This document shows, in pieces, positions 8,877 to 17,709 of a stretch of 64,000 bases of DNA. The stretch is taken from NCBI RefSeq assembly GCF_003634705.1, contig NZ_RBWU01000009.1, forward strand, positions 52,307 to 116,306, given 5' to 3'. Position 1 is the stretch's first letter; every line of letters begins with the position of its first letter. The DNA is from Actinomadura pelletieri DSM 43383. GTDB lineage: Bacteria; Actinomycetota; Actinomycetes; Streptosporangiales; Streptosporangiaceae. The translations under genes and the position numbers were made by a program. The notes beneath the pieces are model-generated. The model made no database searches. It saw nothing but the letters and a program-made list of their open reading frames with translations, and had not been told where the DNA came from.

Positions 8877-8905
8877 TTGCCGGGGTCTCGCGTACTCTCT
8901 AGACT
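8877..8905 (+). promoter_or_regulatory. Putative promoter of yajC-secD-secF
   Basis: TTGCCG (8877-8882), 17-base spacer, TAGACT (8900-8905). The -10 is an exact match to the common actinobacterial form and the spacing is ideal. It lies 95 bases before yajC, which leaves a transcribed leader with GGAAGGA near its end. Confidence 0.6.
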
Positions 8906-9000
8906 CCGGGACTTGGTTCACCGCCTCCAGCCGGCGGTCCCGTGAACGTGACCGGTCCGGTCACAGGCTGGGCAAACGACATCGGAAGGATGCCCCGGTA

Positions 9001-9564
9001 ATGGGCAGCGAAGTTATTCTCGCGGCGGAGTCCGGCGGGAGCGGGGCTTTCAACCTGCTTCTGCTCCTCGCCGTTCCCCTGGTCTTCTACCTCCTGCTGA
9101 TCCGGCCGCAGAGCAAGCGCCGCAAGCAGCAGTTGGAGATGCAGAACGCCATCGAGCCCGGCGCTCGGGTGGTGACGACCAGCGGTATGCGCGCGACGGT
9201 CGTGGCGGTCGACGACGACGGCGTGCTCCTGGAGATCGCCGACGGTGTGGAGGTCCACTTCCTCCGCCAGGCCGTCATGCAGGTCCTCAAGGACGACGAG
9301 CCGGCGGAACTCGACGACGACCAGGACGGCGACGAGGGCCGCGTCGACCTCGCCAAGGACGAGACCGCGACCGAGGACGAGGCCACGGACGAGGGCACGG
9401 ACGAGGGCACGGACGAGGCCGCCGACAAGGCCGCGGACGACACCAAGGACGACCGGACGGACGAGACGGGCAAGGCGGAGGCGTCGGGCCAAGACGACGA
9501 GGCCGCGGAGTCCAAGCCCAGGAGGAGGCTGAAGGTCAAGGCCGCGGACAAGCCGTCCGCCTGA
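9001..9564 (+). CDS. yajC: Preprotein translocase accessory subunit YajC
   Basis: 187 residues. One membrane helix (about 17-37, FNLLLLLAVPLVFYLLLIRP) is followed by the diagnostic RPQSKRRKQQLEMQNAIEPGARVVTTSGMRATVV and a small beta domain. YajC joins SecDF at the Sec channel. The C-terminal 85 residues are an added acidic tail built from iterated D/E/T/A units (ATDEGTDEGTDEAADKAADD) encoded by a short 12-base tandem repeat around 9380-9416, and it ends in basic RRRLKVKAADKP. The conserved core is normal; the tail is the lineage-specific part. Confidence 0.93.
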   Translation: MGSEVILAAESGGSGAFNLLLLLAVPLVFYLLLIRPQSKRRKQQLEMQNAIEPGARVVTTSGMRATVVAVDDDGVLLEIADGVEVHFLRQAVMQVLKDDEPAELDDDQDGDEGRVDLAKDETATEDEATDEGTDEGTDEAADKAADDTKDDRTDETGKAEASGQDDEAAESKPRRRLKVKAADKPSA

Positions 9565-9606
9565 CCCTCCGCCGGTGACGACTCAAGACGGGAAGTACGA
9601 CGACCA

Positions 9607-11406
9607 GTGGCCCCGCCCAGTAACGCTCCCAAGCCCGGGCGCACGCTTCTCGCGCTCTTCGCAACCCTGCTGGTCCTCGCCGGCGTAGCGGTCTGGCAGG
9701 GCCAGACCACGCCGAAGCTGGGGCTCGACCTCGCCGGCGGGACGACCGTGACGCTCACCGCCAAGACGACGAGCGGCAAGAACCCGCCGACCGAGCAGAT
9801 GGACCAGGCCGTCAAGATCATGACCCGGCGGGTCAACGGTCTGGGCGTGTCCGACGCCGAGGTCACCAAGCAGGGCAGCAACAACATCGTGGTGAACGTC
9901 CCCGGCGAGGGGCAGAGCCGCGTCGTCAGCCTGATCGGCACGACGGCGAAGTTGCAGTTCCGCCAGGTGTTCGCCATCGCCGACGGCAGGCCGTCGACCG
10001 GCCCCGCGCCGGCTCCGTCGGCGAGCTCGTCCGGCAAGCCGAAGAAGGGCGACAAGAGCCCCTCGCCCTCGGTGTCGCCGACCGCGAGCGCCAAGGCGTC
10101 GCCGTCGGCCACACCGCGCGGCAGGGCGCTGTCGGACGCGCTCACCGCGCCGACCCCGACACCGTCCGGGGCGGCGAGCCCGGCACCGTCGGCCCCGGCC
10201 TCGCCGTCGTCGCCGCTGGTCCCGCCGTCCGGCGCGCCCGTGCCCCCCGCCCAGGACTACGCCGGCGTGACCGACCCGGCGGTCATCAAGCAGTTCGAGG
10301 CCCTCAACTGCTACCAGGGCGACCGGCGCGCGCCCGGGTCCAACGACCCGAACCGCAAGTTCGTCGCCGCCTGCGACCAGGACGAGGAGTCCGACCAGGT
10401 CGCCAAGTACATCCTCGGCCCCGTCCGGGTGCTCGGCGAGAACGTCGACGAGGCCAACGCGATGCCGCCGAACTCCCAGCAGGGCCAGGCCAGCTGGTCG
10501 GTGTCGCTGGACTTCGACGGCAAGGGCGCCCGCCAGTTCGGCGAGGTCACCACCGACGCGTACGGGGCCTACCAGCAGGACCCGTCGTCCCCGCGAGCAC
10601 AGGTCGCGATCGTCCTGGACGGCAGGGTCGTCTCCGCGCCCAGCATCCGCGAGGGCGCGATCACCGGCGGCACCGCCAGCATCGACGGCCCGCCCGACAG
10701 CTTCGACCAGCGGTACGCCACCGACCTCGCCAACGTCCTCAAGTACGGGGCGCTGCCGCTGGAGTTCACGCAGAGCTCCATCGACGAGGTGTCGTCCACG
10801 CTCGGGTCCGACCAGTTGACCGGCGGTCTCATCGCCGGAGCCATCGGGCTCGGCCTCGTCGTGCTCTACTGCATGTTCTACTACCGGGGCCTCGGTCTGG
10901 TGGCGGTCGCCAGCCTGGTCGTGGCCTCGGCCATCACCTATGTGGCGGTCGTGATCCTCGGTGAGGGGATGGGCTTCCGGCTCTCCCTGCCGCACATCAT
11001 CGGCCTCATCGTGTCCATCGGCATCACCGCCGACTCGTTCATCGTCTACTTCGAACGACTGCGGGACGAGTTGAGGGCCGGGCGCAGGCTGCGGCCGTCG
11101 GTGGAGAGCGCCTGGAAGCGGGCGCGGCGCACCATCCTGGTCGCCGACGCCGTGACCTTCCTCGCCGCGCTCGTGCTGTACTTCCTCGCGGTCGGCGGTG
11201 TCGCCGGGTTCGCGTTCGCGATGGGCCTGACGACGCTCATCGACGTCATCGTCGTGTTCTTCTTCACCAAGCCGCTGGTCGCGCTCCTGTCGCGGACGGA
11301 CTTCTTCGGCCGCGGCCATCCGCTCTCCGGCCTCGATCCGCGCAAGCTGCACCGCGTGGCACAGAGGTCGTCCGCCGCCACCGCCGGCACGAGCCAGGAG
11401 GCCTGA
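9607..11406 (+). CDS. secD: Protein translocase subunit SecD
   Basis: 599-residue SecD. It uses proton motive force with SecF to pull proteins across the membrane after SecA-driven export. Features are the first membrane helix (about 12-31), the D1 motif LGLDLAGGTTVTL, the P1 periplasmic domain, and five further helices in the C-terminal third, including the conserved GLIVSIGITADSFIVYFERLRDEL. Between about residues 130 and 215 an insertion rich in Pro, Ser and Ala interrupts the periplasmic domain. The GTG start has a weak upstream GGGAAG. secF follows two bases after the stop. Confidence 0.95.
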   Translation: MAPPSNAPKPGRTLLALFATLLVLAGVAVWQGQTTPKLGLDLAGGTTVTLTAKTTSGKNPPTEQMDQAVKIMTRRVNGLGVSDAEVTKQGSNNIVVNVPGEGQSRVVSLIGTTAKLQFRQVFAIADGRPSTGPAPAPSASSSGKPKKGDKSPSPSVSPTASAKASPSATPRGRALSDALTAPTPTPSGAASPAPSAPASPSSPLVPPSGAPVPPAQDYAGVTDPAVIKQFEALNCYQGDRRAPGSNDPNRKFVAACDQDEESDQVAKYILGPVRVLGENVDEANAMPPNSQQGQASWSVSLDFDGKGARQFGEVTTDAYGAYQQDPSSPRAQVAIVLDGRVVSAPSIREGAITGGTASIDGPPDSFDQRYATDLANVLKYGALPLEFTQSSIDEVSSTLGSDQLTGGLIAGAIGLGLVVLYCMFYYRGLGLVAVASLVVASAITYVAVVILGEGMGFRLSLPHIIGLIVSIGITADSFIVYFERLRDELRAGRRLRPSVESAWKRARRTILVADAVTFLAALVLYFLAVGGVAGFAFAMGLTTLIDVIVVFFFTKPLVALLSRTDFFGRGHPLSGLDPRKLHRVAQRSSAATAGTSQEA

Positions 11407-11408
11407 CC

Positions 11409-12590
11409 ATGGGACTGCGTGCCGTCACCTCGCGGATCTACCGCGGCGAGATCAGCGCCGACATCGTCGGCCGGCCCCGGCTCTGGACCGCGATCTCCGG
11501 GTTCCTGCTGGTGCTGTCCATCGCGGGACTGATCGTCCAGGGGCTCAACTTCGGCGTCGAGTTCAAGGGCGGGTCCGTCTTCACGTTCAAGGCCTCCAGC
11601 GCCTCGATCGAGGAGGTCCGCGGCGCGGTCTCCGCCGGCGGCGCCCACCAGGTCATCGTGCAGAAGGCCGGCGGTGACTGGCGGGTCACGACCGAGAGCC
11701 TGTCCTCGACCCATGTCACCCAGGTCAAGTCGAGCGTGGGCAAGGAGCTGAACGTCCCCACCGACAAGATCAGCACTCAGGTCGTGGGCGCGTCCTGGGG
11801 TGGTGAGATCCAGGAGAAGGCGTGGCAGGCGCTGATCGTCTTCATGGTTCTGATCATCCTGTATCTGTCGCTGGCGTTCGAGTGGCGGATGGCGCTGGCC
11901 GCCGTCGTCGCGCTGGTCCACGACCTGGTGATCACGGCGGGCGTGTACGCCTGGTCCGGGTTCGAGGTCACGCCGGCGACGCTGCTCGGCTTCCTGACGA
12001 TCCTCGGCTACTCGCTGTACGACGCGGTCGTCGTGTTCGACATGATCAAGGAGGTCACCAAGCCGCTCGGCCCGACCTCCAGGACGACCTACAGCGAGGC
12101 GGCCAACCAGGCGCTCAGCAGCACCCTGGTCCGCTCCCTGAACACCTCGCTGGTCGCGATCCTGCCGGTCGGCGCGATCCTGTTCATCGGTACCACGCTG
12201 TTCGGCGCGGGCACGCTGAAGGACCTGTCGCTCGCCCTGTTCGTCGGCATGATCGTCGGGACGTACTCGTCGATCTGCGTGGCGACGCCGCTGCTCGTCC
12301 AGTTCAAGGAGCGCGAGCCGAAGTACAGGCAGATCCGCGAGAACCTGGCCCGGCGTGAGCAGAGCGCCAAGCGGCAGGCCAAGCAGAACAAGGCGACCAA
12401 GGTGAAGGCCGCGGCGGGCGCGTCCGGCGGCGGGACGGATGACGGTTCGGACGCCGACGCGTCCGGTGACGACACCGGTGAGCAGGCCACCGACGTCCGC
12501 CACACCGTCACCGTGCGCAAGGTGGTGCAGACCGGGCAGCGGCAGCAGCCGAAGCGCGGCACCCGCCAGCAGCGCCGGGGCGGCAAGTAG
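11409..12590 (+). CDS. secF: Protein translocase subunit SecF
   Basis: 393 residues with the conserved N-terminal GLNFGVEFKGGSVFTF, six predicted membrane helices, and the D4-D6 motifs (AFEWRMALAAVVALVHDLVITAGVYAW, GFLTILGYSLYDAVVVFDMIKE, SLNTSLVAILPVGAILF). The last 80 residues are a hydrophilic, charged tail (KRQAKQNKATKVKAAAG, then acidic DDGSDADASGDD, then QRQQPKRGTRQQRRGGK) typical of actinobacterial SecF. It is translationally linked to secD. Confidence 0.95.
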   Translation: MGLRAVTSRIYRGEISADIVGRPRLWTAISGFLLVLSIAGLIVQGLNFGVEFKGGSVFTFKASSASIEEVRGAVSAGGAHQVIVQKAGGDWRVTTESLSSTHVTQVKSSVGKELNVPTDKISTQVVGASWGGEIQEKAWQALIVFMVLIILYLSLAFEWRMALAAVVALVHDLVITAGVYAWSGFEVTPATLLGFLTILGYSLYDAVVVFDMIKEVTKPLGPTSRTTYSEAANQALSSTLVRSLNTSLVAILPVGAILFIGTTLFGAGTLKDLSLALFVGMIVGTYSSICVATPLLVQFKEREPKYRQIRENLARREQSAKRQAKQNKATKVKAAAGASGGGTDDGSDADASGDDTGEQATDVRHTVTVRKVVQTGQRQQPKRGTRQQRRGGK

Positions 12591-12631
12591 GCCGTGAGCG
12601 GGCGGCACGGAGTACGGGTGGGGGCGGGAAC

Positions 12632-13156
12632 GTGGACCTCGGCAAGCTGATCCGGGAGCGGATCCGGGACGTCGACGACTACCCGAAGCCGGGGGTGGTG
12701 TTCAAGGACATCACCCCGCTGCTGGCCGACCATGTCGCGTTCGCCGGTGTCGTGGACGCGATCGTCAACCACCACGGGCGCGGCACCATCGACAAGATCG
12801 TCGGTATCGAGGCCCGGGGCTTCATTCTCGCCGCGCCCGTCGCCTACCACTTCGGCGCGGGCTTCGTCCCGGTGCGCAAGAAGGGGAAGTTGCCGTCGCG
12901 GACGCACGAGGAGACCTATGATCTCGAGTACGGGACCGAGACCATAGAGATCCACCACGACGCGTTCCGCCCGGGAGACCGGGTGCTGATCGTCGACGAC
13001 GTCCTCGCCACCGGAGGGACGGCCGCGGCCGCGGCCGAACTCGTCCGCCGTGGCGGGGGCGATGTCGCCGGGCTGTCGGTTCTTCTCGAGCTGTCGTTCC
13101 TGCACGGGCGCGACAAACTGGGAAATTTGGACATCCATTCGCTGGTTACGGTCTAG
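12632..13156 (+). CDS. apt: Adenine phosphoribosyltransferase
   Basis: 174 residues. It converts adenine and PRPP to AMP. The family N-terminus IRERIRDVDDYPKPGVVFKDITPLL, the base-binding IVGIEARGFILAAPVA, and the PRPP motif VLIVDDVLATGGTAAAAAEL are all present. It begins with GTG after GGGGGCGGGAAC, 41 bases after secF. The secDF-apt-relA order is widespread in actinobacteria and links purine salvage to the (p)ppGpp gene that follows. Confidence 0.95.
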   Translation: MDLGKLIRERIRDVDDYPKPGVVFKDITPLLADHVAFAGVVDAIVNHHGRGTIDKIVGIEARGFILAAPVAYHFGAGFVPVRKKGKLPSRTHEETYDLEYGTETIEIHHDAFRPGDRVLIVDDVLATGGTAAAAAELVRRGGGDVAGLSVLLELSFLHGRDKLGNLDIHSLVTV

Positions 13157-13273
13157 AGGGAAATGGGTGGCGGATACACTGGGCGCCATCAGGGCCCGGT
13201 GGGGACGGGCGCATCCCGCCGGGTCGGGCGATGTAGGCCCGTGATGTAGGCCCGTAAGGACCAAGGAGGCTGG

Positions 13274-15901
13274 GTGCCAGGTGAGGTGGTATCGACCGAC
13301 GCGGTGAACGACACCGCGCAGGACTCGTCCGGCCAGATCGCCGAAACGCGGGCCGCGCGACCGCAACCGTCACCGCCTGACGCCCCCGCATCGCAGAACG
13401 CCGCCCCGCAGGCCTCCGACGCGCAGTCCTCCGCGCCGCCGACCCGGCCATCGCCGAACCAGCCATCGCGAACCCAGCCGTCCGGGCCGCAGCCGTCGCA
13501 GGCCCGGCCGCCACAGACGCCGCCTCCGCAGGGCGGGCGCCCCCGGGCGTCCGCGCCGCCGAAGGCCCCGGAAACGCCGCCGGACTCCGGTCCACCCGCC
13601 GACGCCGCCGACCCCGTCGCGTCCGAGCCCTCCGTCCCGTCCAGGCCCACGCCGGCCACGATTCCACCGTCTGCCGCCCGGGTGCGCCGTAGGCTCGCCA
13701 GGTTGGGCGCCCAGCGCGGCCCCGCTATGAACCCGGTACTAGAACCACTGATCAAGACCGTCCGCAACACCCACCCCAAGGCCGACCTGCGGCTCATCGA
13801 GCGCGCCTACGACGTCGCCGCCCACCACCACCGCGACCAGAAACGCAAGAGCGGCGACCCCTACATCACCCATCCCCTCGCGGTCGCCACCATCCTCGCC
13901 GAGCTCGGCATGAACACCGAGACGCTCTGCGCGGCGCTGCTGCACGACACCGTCGAGGACACCCCCTACACGCTGGAGCAGCTCAAGGCCGACTTCGGCG
14001 ACGAGATCGGCGCCCTGGTCGACGGTGTCACCAAGCTCGACAAGGTCAAGTACGGGGACGCCGCCGAGGCCGAGACCGTCCGCAAGATGGTCGTGGCGAT
14101 GTCCCGCGACATCCGTGTCCTGGTGATCAAACTCGGTGACCGGCTGCACAACATGCGGACGCTGCGCTACATGCCGCGGCACAAGCAGGAGAAGAAGGCC
14201 CGCGAGACGCTGGAGGTGTTCGCGCCCCTCGCCCACCGCCTCGGCATGAACACGCTGAAGTGGGAGCTTGAGGACCTCGCGTTCGCCACCATGTACCCGA
14301 AGCGGTTCGACGAGATCGCCCGGCTGGTGTCCGAACGCGCCCCGCGCCGCGACGTGTACCTCCAGGAAGTGATCGAGAACGTCTCCACCGACCTGCGCGA
14401 GGCCCGGATCAAGGCCACCGTGACCGGTCGGCCGAAGCACTACTACTCGATCTACCAGAAGATGATCGCCCGGGACGTCAGCTTCGACGACATCTACGAC
14501 CTGGTCGGCATCCGGGTCCTCGTCGACAGCGTCCGCGACTGCTACGCCGCGCTCGGCTCGATCCACGCGCGATGGAACCCGGTCCCCGGCCGGTTCAAGG
14601 ACTACATCGCGATGCCGAAGTTCAACATGTACCAGTCGCTGCACACCACGGTGATCGGCCCCGAGGGCAAGCCCGTCGAGCTGCAGATCCGCACATGGGG
14701 GATGCACCGCCGCGCCGAGTACGGCGTCGCCGCGCACTGGAAGTACAAGGAGGAGACGGTCGGCGGCCGCAAGGCCGGTGACATGCAGTGGCTGCGCCAG
14801 CTCCTCGACTGGCAGAAGGAGACCGCCGACCCGGCCGAGTTCCTGGAGTCGCTGCGGTTCGACCTGTCGGTCTCCGAGGTGTTCGTGTTCACCCCGAAGG
14901 GCGACGTGATCGCGTTGCCGCAGGGGGCCACACCCGTCGACTTCGCGTACGCGATCCACACCGAGGTCGGGCACCGATGTATCGGCGCCCGTGTCAACGG
15001 CCGTCTCGTCCCCCTCGAATCGACCCTCGACAACGGCGACACCGTCGAGGTGTTCACCTCCAAGTCGCAGGACGCCGGCCCGAGCCGCGACTGGCTCGGC
15101 TTCGTCAAGAGCGCCCGCGCCCGCAACAAGATCAAGCACTGGTTCTCCAAGGAGCGCCGCGACACCGCGATCGAGTCCGGCAAGGACGCCATCGCCCGCG
15201 CGATGCGCAAGCAGAACATGCCGCTGCAGCGGATGATGTCCGGTGAGGCGCTGCTCGCCCTCGCCCGCGACATGCGCTACCCCGACGTGTCGTCGCTGTA
15301 CGCGGCCGTCGGCGAGAGCCAGGTGTCGGCGCAGAACGTCGTCCAGAAGCTCGTGGAGGCGCTCGGCGGCGTGGAGAGCGCCGACGAGGACCTCGCCGAG
15401 ATCGCGTTGCCGACGCGCCGCAAGCGCAGCCGTCCCGCCGGAGACCCGGGCGTCGTCGTCGCCGACGACCCCGACGTGTGGGTGCGCCTGTCGCGGTGCT
15501 GCACGCCCGTCCCGGGCGACGACATCATCGGGTTCGTCACCCGCGGCCACGGCGTGTCCGTGCACCGCGAGGACTGCGCGAACATCGCCAGCCTCAAGGC
15601 GCAGCCCGACCGGCTGATCGACGTCAAATGGTCCCCCGGCGAGGACTCGGTGTTCCTCGTCGCGATCCAGGTCGAGGCGCTCGACCGTCCCCGGCTGCTT
15701 TCGGACGTGACCCGCGTCCTGTCCGACCAGCACGTCAACATCCTGTCGGCGTCGGTCACCACGACCCGTGACCGGGTCGCGGTGTCGCGGTTCACGTTCG
15801 AGATGGGCGACCCGAAGCATCTCGGACACGTGCTGAAGGCCGTCCGGTCCATCGACGGGGTCTACGACGTCTACCGGACGACGAGCGGCGCCACCCGGTA
15901 A
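13274..15901 (+). CDS. relA: Bifunctional (p)ppGpp synthetase/hydrolase (RSH)
   Basis: 875 residues as drawn. The first ~150 are a low-complexity Pro/Ser/Ala/Gln extension; conserved sequence starts around M152 (ATG at 13727, MNPVLEPLIKTVRNTHPKAD). Domains in order are: hydrolase with HHHRDQKRKSGDPYITHPLAVA and the HD motif LLHDTVEDTPYT; synthetase with RPKHYYSIYQKM, DLVGIRVLV and AAHWKYKEE; TGS (VFVFTPKGDVIALPQGATP); zinc-finger-like CCTPVPGDDIIGFVTRGHG; and C-terminal ACT (VDRPRLLSDVTRVLSDQHVN-like). Both catalytic cores look intact, so it should make and degrade (p)ppGpp. A GGAGG precedes the GTG at 13274, which supports the long form. Confidence 0.94.
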   Translation: MPGEVVSTDAVNDTAQDSSGQIAETRAARPQPSPPDAPASQNAAPQASDAQSSAPPTRPSPNQPSRTQPSGPQPSQARPPQTPPPQGGRPRASAPPKAPETPPDSGPPADAADPVASEPSVPSRPTPATIPPSAARVRRRLARLGAQRGPAMNPVLEPLIKTVRNTHPKADLRLIERAYDVAAHHHRDQKRKSGDPYITHPLAVATILAELGMNTETLCAALLHDTVEDTPYTLEQLKADFGDEIGALVDGVTKLDKVKYGDAAEAETVRKMVVAMSRDIRVLVIKLGDRLHNMRTLRYMPRHKQEKKARETLEVFAPLAHRLGMNTLKWELEDLAFATMYPKRFDEIARLVSERAPRRDVYLQEVIENVSTDLREARIKATVTGRPKHYYSIYQKMIARDVSFDDIYDLVGIRVLVDSVRDCYAALGSIHARWNPVPGRFKDYIAMPKFNMYQSLHTTVIGPEGKPVELQIRTWGMHRRAEYGVAAHWKYKEETVGGRKAGDMQWLRQLLDWQKETADPAEFLESLRFDLSVSEVFVFTPKGDVIALPQGATPVDFAYAIHTEVGHRCIGARVNGRLVPLESTLDNGDTVEVFTSKSQDAGPSRDWLGFVKSARARNKIKHWFSKERRDTAIESGKDAIARAMRKQNMPLQRMMSGEALLALARDMRYPDVSSLYAAVGESQVSAQNVVQKLVEALGGVESADEDLAEIALPTRRKRSRPAGDPGVVVADDPDVWVRLSRCCTPVPGDDIIGFVTRGHGVSVHREDCANIASLKAQPDRLIDVKWSPGEDSVFLVAIQVEALDRPRLLSDVTRVLSDQHVNILSASVTTTRDRVAVSRFTFEMGDPKHLGHVLKAVRSIDGVYDVYRTTSGATR

Positions 15902-15948
15902 CGGGCGGCGCCGCCCTCTCGTACGTACGGCTCGCTCGACCGGCTCGC

Positions 15949-17709
15949 TCAGCCGTCGGCGGGCTCGTCCTCGGGGATCACGTCCACCCCGGCCTCGGCG
16001 CGCTGCTGCGGCGTGATGGGGGTCGGCGCGGCCGTCAGCGGGTCGTACCCCGACGCGGCCTTCGGAAAGGCGATCACGTCGCGGATCGAGTCCTGCCGGG
16101 CGAGGAGCATGACGATCCGGTCCCAGCCGAACGCGATGCCGCCGTGCGGCGGCGGACCGAACTTGAACGCCTCCAGCAGGAACCCGAACTTCGACTCGGC
16201 CTCCTCCTTCGACAGGCCCAGCACGTCGAACACCCGCTGCTGCATCTCCGCGCGGTGGATACGGATGGACCCGCCGCCGATCTCCGTGCCGTTCAGGACG
16301 AGGTCGTAGGCGTTGGCGAGCGCGCCGCCCGGGTCGTCCTGGAACGTGTCGGCGAACTCCGGCTTCGGCGCCGTGAACGGGTGGTGCACGGACGTCCAGC
16401 CGATCTGCTCGCCGCGGTCGTCCTCCACCGGTTCGAAGATCGGCGCGTCGACGACCCACACGAACTTCCAGGCCGTCTCGTCGATCAGTTCGCGACGGCG
16501 GCCGATCTCCAGCCGGGCCGCGCCGAGCAGTTCCTGCGTGGCGTGCCGCTTGCCCGCCCCGAAGAAGACGGCGTCGCCGGGGGCGGCGCCGACCTTCGCG
16601 GCCAGCCCGGCCTTCTCGGTGTCGGACAGGTTCTTGGCGACGGGACCGCCGAGCGTGCCGTCGTCCTGGACGAGCACGTAGGCGAGGCCGCGGGCGCCGC
16701 GGGCCTTCGCCCAGTCCTGCCACGCGTCCAGTTCCCGCCGGGTCTGGGACGCGCCTCCGGGCATGACGACCGCGCCGACGTACGGGGCCTGGAACACCCG
16801 GAACGACGTTTCCGCGAAGTACTTGGTCATGTCGGTCAGCTCGACGCCGAACCTCAGGTCGGGCTTGTCGGAGCCGAACCGCGCCATCGCGTCGGCGTAG
16901 GTGATGTGGGGGATCGGGCGGGGGATCTCGTGCCCGTCGATCTCCTTCCACAGTCGGGCGACGAGGTCCTCGCCGACGGTCAGGACGTCGTCCTGGTCGC
17001 AGAACGACATCTCGATGTCGATCTGGGTGAACTCCGGCTGCCGGTCGGCGCGGAAGTCCTCGTCGCGGTAGCAGCGCGCGATCTGGTAGTAGCGCTCCAG
17101 CCCACCGACCATGAGCAGCTGCTTGAACAGCTGCGGCGACTGCGGCAACGCGTACCAGTGGCCCGGCTGGAGCCGCACGGGCACGAGGAAGTCGCGGGCG
17201 CCCTCCGGCGTCGACCGGGTCAGCGTCGGCGTCTCGACGTTGACGAAGCCGTGCTCGCGCATCACCTCGTGCGTCAGGAACGACGCCTCGGAACGGACCC
17301 GCATCGCCTTGGCGACGGCGTCGCGGCGCAGGTCCAGGTACCGGTACTTGAGGCGGATCTCCTCGTTGACGTTGACGTCGCCCTCGATGGGGAAGGGGAG
17401 CGGCGCCGCGTCCGACAGCACCTCGATGTCGGTGGCGGCGACCTCGACGTCGCCGGTGGGCAGTTCGGGGTTCTCGTTGCCCTCGGGCCGGACGCGGACC
17501 TCGCCGACGACCTTGACGCAGAACTCCGAGCGCAGGTCGTGCGCCGTGTCCTCTTCTCTGAAGACGACCTGCGCGACGCCGGACGCGTCCCGCAGGTCGA
17601 TGAACGTGACGCCGCCGTGGTCGCGGCGACGGCCGACCCAGCCGGCCAGCGTGACCTGCCGTCCGGCGTGCTCCCTGCGGAGCGTCCCCGCCTCGTGCGA
17701 GCGGATCAT
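15949..17709 (-). CDS. aspS: Aspartyl-tRNA synthetase (bacterial type)
   Basis: 586 residues starting MIRSHEAGTLRREHAGRQ. The OB-fold anticodon domain (VTLAGWVGRRRDHGGVTFIDLRD), class II motif 2 (YYQIARCYRDEDFRADRQPEFTQ), the bacterial GAD insertion, and motif 3 (GIAFGWDRIVMLL) are present. The length is typical of bacterial AspRS. It charges tRNA-Asp; in lineages without AsnRS the same enzyme can also load tRNA-Asn for GatCAB, which cannot be decided here. Its start overlaps the hisS stop by four bases. It converges on relA with a 47-base gap. Confidence 0.96.
   Translation of the reverse strand: MIRSHEAGTLRREHAGRQVTLAGWVGRRRDHGGVTFIDLRDASGVAQVVFREEDTAHDLRSEFCVKVVGEVRVRPEGNENPELPTGDVEVAATDIEVLSDAAPLPFPIEGDVNVNEEIRLKYRYLDLRRDAVAKAMRVRSEASFLTHEVMREHGFVNVETPTLTRSTPEGARDFLVPVRLQPGHWYALPQSPQLFKQLLMVGGLERYYQIARCYRDEDFRADRQPEFTQIDIEMSFCDQDDVLTVGEDLVARLWKEIDGHEIPRPIPHITYADAMARFGSDKPDLRFGVELTDMTKYFAETSFRVFQAPYVGAVVMPGGASQTRRELDAWQDWAKARGARGLAYVLVQDDGTLGGPVAKNLSDTEKAGLAAKVGAAPGDAVFFGAGKRHATQELLGAARLEIGRRRELIDETAWKFVWVVDAPIFEPVEDDRGEQIGWTSVHHPFTAPKPEFADTFQDDPGGALANAYDLVLNGTEIGGGSIRIHRAEMQQRVFDVLGLSKEEAESKFGFLLEAFKFGPPPHGGIAFGWDRIVMLLARQDSIRDVIAFPKAASGYDPLTAAPTPITPQQRAEAGVDVIPEDEPADG

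Noticed and set aside
13739..16951. 1070-codon minus-strand ORF across relA and aspS
   Set aside because: Antisense shadow of relA; high GC opens long frames. It has no domain and covers intact conserved genes.
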